The notes beneath the pieces are model-generated. The model saw nothing but the letters and a program-made list of their open reading frames with translations. It had not been told where the DNA came from and ran no database searches. Source: Pinus tabuliformis (taxonomy: Eukaryota > Streptophyta > Pinopsida > Pinales > Pinaceae). Taken from it: 64,000 nt of DNA. This document shows positions 23,423 through 34,611 of this stretch, piece after piece. The stretch covers positions 1,281,962,277 to 1,282,026,276 of the forward strand of contig CM062818.1 in the NCBI GenBank assembly GCA_031772625.1. Reading direction: 5' to 3'. Numbering within the stretch: position 1 is the first letter of the stretch; each line of letters opens with the position of its first letter. The translations under genes were made by a program, and so were the position numbers.

Positions 23423-25446
23423 TGTTGGGGAAATTAATTTGTGGTATAATTCCAACATTAAATTATCAATCCGGGGTCATAAGACTTAGAGGCACAAGCG
23501 CAGGCAACACAGGATTAGAGCATCTAACCTAAATTAATATCAAATTCATATTTCTAAATTAAGTACAGAATGCAAATAAACAATTTTAATATCAATCTAA
23601 ATCAATCAAACTTAATTTCAATGCAAGTAAAATTTAACTACAATGAAACCACATTGATGCATTAACTACAAAATGCTCATAGGATATCTATGGAATTCAA
23701 CCCATGTTAAATGAAAGAATTCATTCAATCACTCTAAGGCTAATCAAAACAGAGCATTCTATTCAAAGAACATGAACAATAAATTAAAAAACATGACCAC
23801 TAAATCTACGCTAAGCTCACGAATATGAAATCTAATTTAAACTAATGAATACGAATTCTAAACTAAGCTATGGAGTTTCTAATCTACTTTGGCTCAATCA
23901 ACAAAATACATTCAAATGAAACGGCTTCTAAACTAATGCTATCTCAAGAAATCTAACTATAAAACTCAAACCAATCGAAACAAAGGGAATGTATGGAAAT
24001 GGAATTCTACTGTCAAAAGTAACCAATCTTGCAATGGAATGAAACTTAATCCAGGACAGAGAAGTAACCACACATGCAATGAAGTAACCTTAATCTAATG
24101 CCAAAAAATAAACATGCTTAATCTAATGCAAGAAAGTAATCTTAATCTAATGTAGGAAATTAATCACACTTGCAGTTGAAATAAACCCTATTCTAATGCA
24201 TAAAATAACCACAATTCAAGACAAGGTTTTAAGTACAGAATGATGCTAGATTTCACACAACAAATTTCTTGGTGAATTTCACACTTTGAATGTAAATCCT
24301 ATGATCTAGATAAGCTAAAGGACTTGTTTCTAGTTGTGGTGGGCCCTTGATACTCCTGGAGCAAGCCTAAACTAACTCAATAAAAATGAAATTCAAAACA
24401 CAATCATAATACTTACAAAGAATTTAGAGATGAAGCAAAATTCAATTAAGATTCAATTATTATTATAAAAGAGATTCAATCCATCCTTTATTCCTTCCCT
24501 GCTTCTCTTCCTTTTACAAACTTTCAAAGCTTACAATACAAACCATGTCTAAGTCATTTATAAGATTTACAAGGCGAATTAGTCATTTTCCTCAATTATG
24601 GAAAATTTAACAATTTTAACAAACTGACCCCAAAGATATTGGCATATCTTCCTAACCATGGTGAATTTTGGAAAAATGTTTGGAGGGAGCCTAACTTGTT
24701 ATATTTTCAACAAAAAAATCTCTTGTATTTGTCTTATTCAAATCCCTCTCCTCGGAAATCATGCCCAAAGTTGGTTGTCTGGTTCTTTTTGCAAGATTCT
24801 AGAACTTTAGAAAACAGTCATTTGTTATAAAAATGCCTCCAAGACACGCTTATAACTTTTAGAAAAAATTGAATATGGAGAAAAGGTTTTGGATATAGAT
24901 AATTTGTTATATGGTTAACAAACCCATTTTCTCATATTTTCTAGATTAACCTCCATATGCACATAAATCAAGGTCCAACCTGGAAATTTGGAAACTATGC
25001 ACATTTTGAGAAGATTTGTTAATTAGCTCCTAAGGACCCACATGTGCGACCCGATTGCAATCCAACACATAGAAAGGTATTAAAACATTATTTTGGACAA
25101 TAACCTCCCTCTGTTTTCCACGGAAGCGTGCCGAAATGTCAAAACCCCAAATTGGATATTCTCGTACTCTACTTGTACCAACTAGTTCAACTGACTTGTG
25201 AAGAATTTAGGTGATGGAACCCTGTGAGAAATGAACTTAGAAAAAATGTCATTAGTAAATTATGGAAAAATCATCTTTAATCATATAAAATATAATGAAA
25301 CTAATGATAATCAACCATGAGGTGTAAGAAGTGAATTGGCGACAAGTGATGGAATTATGGCGTGAAATGAGTGTAATAGTACATGAGTATAGGTTATGAA
25401 TGGTGGTATCGAATGATGAAAACATGGGCATATTTGAGGCCCAACA
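23423..25446 (-). repeat. Element F 5' LTR (right copy)
   Basis: 2,024 bp, paired with 13007-15071. It starts TGTTGGGGAAATTA and ends GAGGCCCAACA on the plus strand. No internal gene is seen; short ORFs here are not conserved between the two copies. Confidence 0.9.
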
Positions 25447-26531
25447 TATATCTATAGTCAACCTCTCTAGGTTGTGTTCCAACTTAGTCGACGCCTCTGC
25501 TACCTCTAGGTTTGGTGCTGCAACTGCTATAGGGTGGTCGCCCTGTTTGTCAAAATGTTGTAGCCCTTCGGGTTGAACTGGGTCCACATCTGGATATAAA
25601 TTTCGAATAATTAGCCTTGAAAGAAAAAAAACACATAAAAATTATAAATTTTAAAAGAAACATCAAAATGAGAATTTTTTACCTAGGTCACCCCACTTTG
25701 TCCCCATTGGAAGTGGAATATATGGCTCACCCTTGTAGTCCATCCCTGCATATGGGAAATCCTCGATTGAGATGATCTATTGATCCAACCATACAAAAAA
25801 CTCAGGAGCATATCTCACCACTAGACCATTACCTCCATGATGAGCCATAAGCGAAACCCACCTCAACATCTATGGATCTTGAGGCCCTCCCTCATCCACT
25901 AAAATTTGTTATGGCCTGAGGAGTGGAATCCTCTCTAGAGTAAAAGAAATTATAATGGAACCATAAACAAAATTATTCAATCTACCATTCTTAGCTCTAG
26001 TCAATTTTCCTTTCATATTGACAACCGCTGCCTCACACCAGTTAAAAACTGTAGACTCCCAACATTTCACGACGGTGTGCATCTGGGCCTTTATGGCCAA
26101 GTGAAGAGAGGCACTACCACATATTTTTCTTATAGTTAAAGCTATGGTCCTCAAGGTCAGGTTCCCAATAGTCTGAATATCAATCCTACCATCCTTGAGC
26201 TATTCATTCCCATAGTATCATCATAGGTATCCAACAGTGGTATCCCCCCTGGGATTTGCTCATATAAAGAAATATCAAACCCTCTATAGGAGAGCCTAGT
26301 CAAAAAGTATATATCATCGACAACAATGGTGACATAATGATCCCCGATCACGAAACAATGATCCTGGACATCCCAGGTTCTAACCAACCATGTCATGAGC
26401 TCTATTTGAGCTTTCATCCCTGGAATAATCCAATATTTGTAAAGGCCACAATTTCTCAAAGCCTGCAAAGTGGTCGGATCATCCAAAGTTGCTAAATCTT
26501 GGTTCGCATGTTCTCTCTCCCTCCATTCCAT
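25447..26531 (-). pseudogene. Antisense plant-mobile-domain (PMD) gene carried by element C
   Basis: The first minus frame (26531-26157, from MEWREREHANQDLATL) contains LRNCGLYKYWIIPGMKAQ, FVIGDHYVTIVVDDIYFLT and SYRGFD, the pattern of the PMD/aminotransferase-like domain of plant MAIN/MAIL proteins and of some transposons. A frame change at about 26157 leads to LRTIALTIRKICGS, VFNWCEAAVV and KNGRLNNFVYGSII, then through three stops to MDYKGEPYIPLPMGTKWGDL. A probable intron follows, then DPVQPEGLQHFDKQ to the F insertion point. The gene lies opposite to C, between aRNH and the 3' LTR, where Tat-lineage elements are known to carry extra antisense ORFs. A separate captured gene or transposon is possible, but I find no other element ends around it. 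Confidence 0.75.
25616..25682 (-). other. Probable intron in the antisense PMD gene
   Basis: On the minus strand the coding text ends at GACCTAG and is followed by GTAAAAAATTC, 67 bases very rich in A/T, then TTTTTTTTCTTTCAAG and renewed open coding. This is a good plant 5' splice site, polypyrimidine tract and AG. Phase across the junction is off by one in this copy, which I attribute to decay. Confidence 0.6.
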
Positions 26532-26771
26532 TTTAAATGGTCAAAAATATTGAAAATGACATTTAAAAGGAGTTAGCTTAAAATTTGAAACAAATTTTGC
26601 ACTTTTTGGGGCCGAATTTCTACATTTTCAAAACCCTCGGCACTTGCACGGTTGCTTTTTGGGAAATATAGCGTAGTTTCATGGATCCTTAGGAGAGTTT
26701 CCGTGCAAACTACATTTCCCAAGACACCAATAATTATCAGCCTATGCAGACCCAATGGAGAGAAACCACAC
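26532..26771. other. Upstream DNA of the PMD gene, left of insertion H
   Basis: 240 bases with no protein motif. By position it is the 5' UTR or promoter of the antisense PMD gene. Its continuation lies right of H, from 32535. Confidence 0.4.
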
Positions 26772-27403
26772 TGATCCAAGTGGATATTGGTGGCCACCTG
26801 CCAAGTCCACCTGGACCCCCACCATTGTCTTTCTCAGCATTTTCAGTTTCCTTAATTGTAGCACAACTTACTATTTTTAGCAGTTTTTCGGGTCCTGAAC
26901 TTCTGGAGCCGTTTTGAGGCCCTAAACGACGTTTTTTGGGGAATCCAAGGGCAACATGGGTCCATGGAATGGACCGATGTTGCCCGTTCCAACAATGATA
27001 GTGCTCGGATAGATCTTTCTAACGAGCTATTGTACGCGTCAAACGGAGATCATATGCCAAAGTTACGACCCCGGGAAGTTGATGTACCAATTTACCCCAA
27101 ACGGGGCCCACATTTTTGGCGTTTCATCTCCAAGGGTTAGGTTTTGGAATGTGAAGGGTTTTTCCATTGTTTCTCAACAATAAATAGGCCTTCGAGCCTC
27201 ATTGTAACACAGTTGAGAAGCATGTAGCCATCACATCTCTTCTCAGAGATAAGCTACCATCGCCCTAGCTGATTTATTTCCATTTCTGATTGTAAGCATA
27301 TTTCAGTATTTTTCCATTAATGAAATGAAGTATTATTTCCGCTGCATCTTTGTGTATATGGTTATCTCTGTGATTTGTTGTGTTCCTGTTTAAATCCGGA
27401 TCA
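26772..27403 (+). repeat. Element H 5' LTR
   Basis: Paired with 31903-32534. A CAATAAATAGG TATA-like element lies at about 27177 upstream of a GCCTTCGAGCC segment; transcription probably starts just after it. Confidence 0.95.
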
Positions 27404-27404
27404 G

Positions 27405-27417
27405 TGGTATCAGAGCG
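27405..27417 (+). other. Element H primer-binding site
   Basis: TGGTATCAGAGCG, perfect initiator tRNA-Met type, one base after the LTR. Confidence 0.95.
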
Positions 27418-27444
27418 GTCTGCTTTTTCTCGGTTTTTCTTTGC

Positions 27445-28345
27445 ATGTCCCCAACAAGGTCGGGATATAAGGAGTTAGGGCTTGAACTGGTTGAACCTTT
27501 GCAAGACCAGCCTCGCAAATCCCGACGGCCTCCCATGGCGGACGAGAAGAAAGACGAGGGGGCAGGAGATCCCATCAAAATCTTGCTCGAAGAAGCCCTC
27601 GAGCGACAACGGAACGCGATGATGGACAGCTTTGCCCAGATCCTTCAGCGGCTACCCAGAAGCGGCGCATCGGCTTCTAGCAGCTACTTTGGAAACGCCA
27701 CACCCTTTAAGGTACAAGTTAATTTTGAAATCCCCATATTCGAGGGTCAGATAGATGCAGATGCCGTAGATAAATGGTTAAATCTGCTAGAGGGTTATTT
27801 TTCTGTTCATGAATTTTCGAATCGGGAAAAGATTGTTTTTGCTCTTCTCAAAGCAGCCCCCCACGTCAAGGACTGGTGGGAAACCTACTGCGAGCAGAAG
27901 GATGAAAGTACTGGCTCACTATTTTCAGCCGCACCCACCTGGGATTCGTTCCGGGATGCCATGTATCAAGGATTCGGAGCAACATTTGATACTCAAATAC
28001 CGTGGCTGCCTGCACAAGTACATCCAGGAAGAAATACAATTCCTAAACATCCCCTCGCTCGGCGCAGCATACCGATATGCCGTCAAGGTCGAGCAGAAGT
28101 TTATATAAAAGAAGCGAGACTTTGGATCTGCGAATCCAAAACAGGGGAAAGGTGCCCCTAAACCACAGAACAAAGGACAAAGCCAAGGTGGGACAGCCCA
28201 AGACAACCAGCCGAAGTTGCAAGCAAAGAACAGCGCCGCGAAGCCGAGAAAGGACACTGGAAAATGGTGTGAGTTCCATAAGAGCTCCACTCACAACACA
28301 AGTGAGTGTCGGGCCAAGCAGTCACTGGTGGCTGAGCTAAAGGTT
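27445..28345 (+). pseudogene. Element H gag, frameshifted
   Basis: From MSPTRSGYKELGLELVEPL the frame is open through the gag core (FKVQVNFEIPIFEGQIDAD, DKWLNLLEGYFSVHEFS, APHVKDWWETY) to about 27975. A deletion there moves the reading to the next frame, which carries LILKYRGCLHKYIQEE and AYRYAVKVEQKF, then a TAA at 28106. The same frame continues with a Lys/Gln-rich spacer and [14 protein letters not shown], a C-x2-H-x4-H-x4-C knuckle variant, and joins pol without a stop. Confidence 0.88.
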
Positions 28346-31300
28346 TCAGAATCAGATGCATGTTCCGACTCTGAGTCAGAACCCGATAAGGGGTCTGAAA
28401 AAGGGAAGCAGATCATTGATGCGGATCCCAGCGCCACTGTTGCTACCGCAAAGATCCAGAAAAATGAACCCAAAGATCCAGAGGAGGAGGAGCGTCTCTT
28501 CCACTCCCAGATGTGGGTAAAGGGCTCCCCGATACAGTTCATTGTTGATAGCGGGAGTCAAAAGAACCTCATTTCGGCAGAGGTCGTGAAGCGGTTGGGC
28601 TTACCGACCACAGCACATCCACAACCATACACCATTGGGTGGCTTCACCAAGGACGAGATCTTCGCGTGAGCCGGCAGTGTCGCCTTCCATACAACATCA
28701 AGCCCTTCACGGATGAGGTATTGTGTGACATTGCTCCCCTCGAAGTTTGTGATGTATTACTAGGACAACCATACTTGTGGAAGCGACATGCTGTGTATGA
28801 ATCAAGGCCCCGTGCTGTTATTATTACATTGGGAAATAAGTTGTTCAGGATACCAAAGGTAGCACCACCTGCCGCCCTCTCTTTGATTACTACGAAACAA
28901 TGCAGTAAGATCATTTCCAAAACCAGGAAATTTGTTTTCCTGATGATACGCCCTCAAGGAAAGAAGAAGACAGTGGCCGCGGCCTCCAAACGGGGTCCCT
29001 CTGCACGACAACTACAGATGGAAAAGGTTGTGGAGGAGTACGAGGACATCTTCACCTCCCTGGCAGGGGTTCCTCTGCACTGTCAAGTCAAGCACTCCAT
29101 CGATCTGACCCCAGGTGCGCCGCTACCCAATGGACCAATTTATCGGCGCTCCGTTCTGGAGAACGATGAAATCAAGAGGCAGATTCAGGAGCTCCTGCAG
29201 AAAGGTCACATCCGTCCGAGTTCATCGCCCTGTGGGAGCCCGATCGTGTTGGTACAGAAGAAGGATGGGACGTGGAGACTCTGTATTGACTATCGAGCGC
29301 TGAACAAGATCACTATCCGTAATAGGTACCCGATCCCGCGGATTGACGACCTCCTAGACCAACTAAAGGGGGCGAAATATTTCAGCAAGATCGATCTGAA
29401 GTCAGGATATCACCAGGTACCGATCGAACCCTCCGATGTGTGGAAGACTGCCTTCAAATCCAAGGAGGGCCTCTTTGAATGGTTGGTCATGCCGTTCGGA
29501 TTGACGAATGCTCCTGCAACCTTTATGAGGCTAATGGATGACATCTTGCGGCCATTCACCAACTCCTTTGTAGTAGTATACTTGGATGACATTCTGATAT
29601 TCAGCCAGAGTTGGGAAGAGCACCTCCACCACATCCGACAGGTTCTCCAAACACTGCGGCAACACAAGCTGTGTGCCAATTTGGAGAAATGCACTTTTGG
29701 CATGACCCAGGTTCAGTATCTGGGATACATCATTGATGAACAGGGGGTGCATGTCGATCCAGCCAAGATCCAAGTCATTCGGGATTGGCCCTCTCCAACC
29801 ACTCTAACAGAGCTCCGCAGCTTTCTAGGTCTTGCCAACTTCTACCGCAGGTTTGTGTTGGGGTTTTCTCATATTTCTTGGCCCTTGAGTCAAGTCACCA
29901 AGGGCGGGGCGAAAGCAAAATTCTTTTGGTCTGAATCTCAACAGAAGGCATTCAGGGAGTTGAAGGATCGCCTCTGCACGGCACCAGTGCTCGCGTTACC
30001 AGATTTACAACAACCATTTGAGGTCGAGACAGATGCCTCTGACTATGCTATTGGGGCAGTCCTTACTCAACATGGACATCCAGTGGCATATCACAGTGAA
30101 ACACTGTCAGACACAGTCCGGAAGTACCCCACTTATGATAAAGAGATGTATTCCATTGTACAGGCCTGCCGACAATGGAAGCATTACATTTTGGGGAAGG
30201 AAACGGTCATCCACACCGACCATCGACCTCTGCAGTTCATACAGACCCAAGGGAAATTGCAGAATGATCGCCATCAGAAGTGGTCTACATACCTGCAACA
30301 GTTTCACTTGAATATCAAGTATAAAAAGGGCAGCACCAATAATGTTGCAGATTGCCTCAGTCGACCACCGATCATGGCGCTAACCACCGTGCTCAACTCT
30401 TGTGGGCACGAGACTTCTGATTGGCCACTTCTCTACAAAAGCGACCTAGAATTCGGCCACACATACCAGACACTCTTGGAGGGTCGGCATGTTGCAGATT
30501 TTCACCTCCAGGATTCCTTATTATGCCACCTCGGTCACCTTTTTGTTCCTTCAAGCGAGCGTGCCAAGATGATTTGGGAAGCACACTACAGTCGGGCTGC
30601 TGGGCATTTCGGGGTCGAGAAAACAGTGGCAGTACTGTAAAATTATTTCTATTGGCCGAATCTTCGACAAGATGTTGGGAAGTACATCCGATCATGTACT
30701 GCCTGTGCCATTGCCAAACCGGCCATTAAGAAGCACGGCCTCTATACCCCGTTGCCTACCCCTAGTCGACCGTGGGAATCCATCTCCATGGATTACATGT
30801 CAGGCCTTCCTTCCACTAAGCATGGCAATGACTGTGTTTTTGTGGTCGTCGACAGGTTCTCGAAGATGGCCATTATGATGGCCTGCAAGAAGAATATCAC
30901 AGCAGAAGCCACTGCTAAACTCTTCTTTGAACGAGTGTGGGTGCACTTTGGGATCCCACAGTCTATCATCTCAGATCGGGATAGTCGGTTTCTCAGCACA
31001 TTTTGGTCCAGTCTCTGGTCAATGCTGGACACCAAACTCACGAAGTCCACAGCCTTCCATCCTCAAACTGATGACCAGACAGAGGTTGTCAATAGGATGA
31101 TTGTGCACATTCTGCGCATGTATAACTCCAAGCATCCACGCACATGGGACGAGAGCCTCCCCTATGTTCAGCACAGCTACAACCAAGCTCTTCACAGCTC
31201 CACTGGCCATAGCCCTTTTCAGGTGGGTTTGGGATTCCAGCCACTATGCCCCATTGATGTGGCCATGCCACTTGCAGCTACTCACATGAATTCAGCTCAT

Positions 31301-31891
31301 GTCCAGTCCGAAACAGATAAGGCCACCAGCTTCATTGAGCGCATCCAACATATTCGCCAGTAGGTCCATGACATTCTTGAGAAATCAAATGCCAAGTACA
31401 AGCAGCGACATGATCAACATCGGGTGCCACACAAGTTTCAGGTGGGCGACAAAGTCTGGTTGCATTTGCAAAAGGAACGCCTTACTGGAGCCTATCGAAA
31501 ATTGAGACCACTCCGATATGGTCCTTACACCATTACTAAGGCTATGGGAGACAATGCATTTGAGCTCAGCATTCCCCCATTCCTTGGCCTGCACCCAGTG
31601 TTCAATGTGGACTGCCTTCGGCCATACTTTCCACCATTGCTCGACACATCCGACATTGCAGAACAGCTCAAACCCACAGAATTAAATACAGATTGCATGG
31701 AACAAGCTGCAACTGATCGGATCATGGACACACAGATCAAGAACACTCGCCAATAGAATATCCAACTGTATCGAGTTGTCAAAGCAGGCCAACTCCTTCA
31801 GCAGGGCAAGTGGCTCACCAGAGAACAAGTTCAGCAGAAGTTTCCTCATCTCATGGAGGAGCTCAACGCAATGGGGACCATTGCTTCCTAA
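28346..31891 (+). pseudogene. Element H pol: protease, RT, RNase H, integrase with three nonsense codons
   Basis: One frame runs throughout. Protease has [13 protein letters not shown] (28540-28575). RT has [12 protein letters not shown] (29281) and YLDDILIF (29578-29602). RNase H spans [14 protein letters not shown] (30022) to NNVADCLSR (about 30340-30363). Integrase starts with the HHCC finger ([18 protein letters not shown] near 30700), then D in MDYMSGL (30788), D in ISDRDSRF (about 30970) and E in TEVVNRM (31081). Nonsense codons are TAA 30638, TAG 31361 and TAG 31754. The C-terminal part has the GDKVWLHLQKERL tail and RYGPYTITKAMGDNAFEL, then a short basic tail in place of a clear chromodomain. 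The terminal stop is at 31889. Confidence 0.93.
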
Positions 31892-31902
31892 GGGGGGAGG
31901 AA
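31890..31902 (+). other. Element H polypurine tract
   Basis: AAGGGGGGAGGAA directly before the 3' LTR; it overlaps the pol stop codon. Confidence 0.9.
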
Positions 31903-32534
31903 TGATCCAGGTGGATATTGGTGGCCACCTGCCAAGTCCACCTGGACCCCCACCATTGTCTTTCTCAGCATTTTCAGTTTCCTTAATTGTAGCACAACTT
32001 ACTATTTTTAGCAGTTTTTCGGGTCCTGAACTTCCGGAGCCGTTTTGAGGCCCTAAACGACTTTTTTTGGGGAATCCAGGGGCAACATGGGTCCATGGAA
32101 TGGACCGATGTTGCCCGTTCCAACAATGATAGTGCTCGGATAGATCTTTCTAACGAGCTATTGTACGCGTCAAACGGAGATCATATGCCAAAGTTACGAC
32201 CCCGGGAAGTTGATGTACCAATTTACCCCAAACGGGGCCCACATTTTTGGCATTTCATCTCCAAGGGTTAGGTTTTGGAATGTGAAGGGTTTTTCCATTG
32301 TTTCTCAACAATAAATAGGCCTTCGAGCCTCATTGTAACACAGTTGAGAGGCATGTAGCCATCACATCTCTTCTCAGAGATAAGCTACCATCGCCCTAGC
32401 TGATTTATTTCCATTTCTGATTGTAAGCATATTTCAGTATTTTTCCATTAATGAAATGAAGTATTATTTCCGCTGCATCTTTGTGTATATGGTTATCTCT
32501 GTGATTTGTTGCGTTCCTGTTTAAATCCGGATCA
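31903..32534 (+). repeat. Element H 3' LTR
   Basis: Same length as the 5' copy; the seven differences are six transitions and one transversion by my count. Confidence 0.95.
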
Positions 32535-34597
32535 CACACAGGGTCGAGGGTGTATTTTTTAACCTAGAAACCCCCCAAAAAATTAAATGAAAGCCTAAAA
32601 TTGAAATGTAAACAGTTGAAAATGTAGCTATTAGAGAGATCTCTTACCTAGAGGAAACAGTTCATGATTTCTTCCACCAGTTTACCTGGAATCAACCTTA
32701 TAAGTTTGGCGGTAAAAAGCCCTCTTTATGCTCTCAAACTGGTTAAAAATAAAATGGTCAAAAAATAAAATTACTTTTTGAACTTTTATAAGTTTTAAGG
32801 TGATTAAAATATGAATTTTTATGCCTAGGACCTTTTGAAAGTCAAAATTTTAATGTTTTTTACTCTAATATTGAACAATTATGATAATTTATTGAGTTTA
32901 ATGTGTAGAACAGATTACAACATAAAAATGGATCATTTAGACTATGAGCGGACTTTTATCACTTTTCATGCTCTTGAATATAAAAAAAAAAAGTGAAACT
33001 ATAGAGTTGTCTTTTAAGACCTATTCAGACTCTTGAAACATGAAAATATTATCGAGCACTTGATTGTTCAAACTCGTAAAAGTAAATGAAAAATTTTCCA
33101 CTCAGTATAAGTTTACCCCTTTTACGGACTGAACTGGACTATTTACGAAAAATGTATACATTGACTAATTATGGTAAACATAGTTGTCTCCTACATTATT
33201 TTATCACTTTTTGAGCTTGAGGGACTAAATTTACGAAAAAAAACACTATTGATTTTACTTATGTTTTTCTCTTGACTCCCTAAAACTAAAAAACACCAAG
33301 CTTTACTTTCTCTAGCCTCGTTAAATTTTACGGTAAAAGAACTAAATGATTTTTCTTTTTGTTTCTTTTCAAACTCATTAAACATGAAAACAACATGGAG
33401 TTACCCCTTTAATGGACTCGTTAAATATCAAACAGTATAGGACTCATTAAGCATGACAAGACCGAACCACTCCTTCTTAGGGTTCATTAAAAATACTTCA
33501 AAGGACTCATCTAAAGGATGAGCTTATAGGACAAGCATATGTTATCCTCCTCAAGCTTTAAAAAATAAAGAGGTACTTTCCATTAATGGTGGTGGGGAAT
33601 TGGGAAAAGGTATTCATTTTACGTTCATTATAAAGGCAGTATGTCGCTCTTGAACACGACAATCTGTTACACCTATGTCCAGGTTGGGAAATCCATTTTT
33701 CTTACAGTTAATCGAACCACATTGAAAGTCTTAAGTTGGTTTTGAGTATTATCATTGAGCCAAATGTTGCCAAGTCAATTTTCATGTCGCTATATGTTTA
33801 AGAGAAGTTCAACCTCATTTCATTTTCCTTTGCAAATTTTAGCCTTCAATCGTGTCGGCCATCCCTGAGTCAGTCCTTGCAAACTATTCTTCAAAACTTG
33901 ACATTGTGTTTCGTGTTGTAGGCTTTCCTACAATGGGTCGCTTACTATCGACTTCACTCATTATCTAGGAAGTTGATCTAGAAACCTTTAGTACCTTGAG
34001 GCCGGCATGCCTTAATGGAAGGTTTCTCACCATTGACAATAGGTTCTCATCATTGGCCTTCGATCAAATGATTCTATGAGTGTTCAACTTCAAATCATAT
34101 TTTTACACTCTATTGATTTTACTGAGAGTACCTTGAGATCCAATGTCATTATTGGTGGTTTCTCTCGTGCTTGTTAATAGTTCACATCATTGACTTGTAA
34201 TCGAGTGGCTTCTACCATGTTCGACTTCAAGACATTCACTCTCATGGCTAGATTCATACTACGGATCAAGAGATGGAGATTAAAACCCTGGATCTAGTTT
34301 CAGCAATCCAGGTTGCAACGAGATATATATTCATGATTATGCAGACAAATTCATAGTTGATGGTTGTGTCCATAATGTGTCTACTATGGATACGATTTTT
34401 TGAGTTTTTTCGTACTTATTCATTGAGTTATTTTTGCTCTAAGTATGGTAATGCCTACCTCGGTGATGATTATATAGTGCATTGCAATCCTTGAATATTT
34501 CTTTTAGGTTTCCAACCATTGTCTCTAATCCAATCTTTGGCATGATAAAGCACTTCAATCTTTAAAACTTATTTTCAGACTTCGCCCTTTAGGGAGA
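32535..34597 (+). other. Element C 3' noncoding tail (same family as K tail)
   Basis: No protein is encoded. Two layers can be seen. From about 32900 to 33520 there are repeated phrases around CTCGTTAAA/CTCATTAAA (33316, 33373, 33415, 33441). From about 33940 to 34330 and again at 34540-34611 the sequence aligns with the K tail read on its minus strand: for example GGCATGCCTTAATGGAAGGT, TGGCCTTCGATC, GGATCTAGTTTCA and CATGATAAAGCA. The boundary with the PMD gene's upstream DNA, left of about 32740, is not resolved. Confidence 0.7.
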
Positions 34598-34611
34598 AAT
34601 TTGTTACACGT
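34598..34611 (+). other. Element C polypurine tract
   Basis: TTTAGGGAGAAAT before the LTR start TTGTTACACG; K has TTTAGGGGGCAAT at the same place. Confidence 0.7.

Larger units (their letters stand above)
13007..25446 (-). mobile_element. Element F: large-LTR retrotransposon with gag remnant only, inserted in C
   Basis: LTRs at 13007-15071 and 23423-25446 end in the inverted pair TGTTGGG/CCCAACA. The flanking 5-mers GATAT (13002) and TATAT (25447) differ at one base. A tRNA-Asp-type PBS next to the right LTR and a PPT next to the left LTR set minus orientation. Without insertion I the interior is only about 2.4 kb and codes for nothing beyond the C-terminal end of a gag-like protein related to element B. 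Confidence 0.88.
26772..32534 (+). mobile_element. Element H: Ty3/gypsy retrotransposon inserted in C
   Basis: LTRs 26772-27403 and 31903-32534 are both 632 bp (seven differences counted by eye) and end TGATCCA/GGATCA. Perfect CACAC TSDs lie at 26767-26771 and 32535-32539. PBS, gag, protease, RT, RNase H, integrase and PPT follow in order on the plus strand. G+C is visibly higher than in neighbours. Four in-frame stops and one deletion in gag make it defective now. Confidence 0.95.

Noticed and set aside
27390..31782. Many antisense and off-frame ORFs across element H
   Set aside because: Shadows of the GC-richer pol frame; none has independent motifs.
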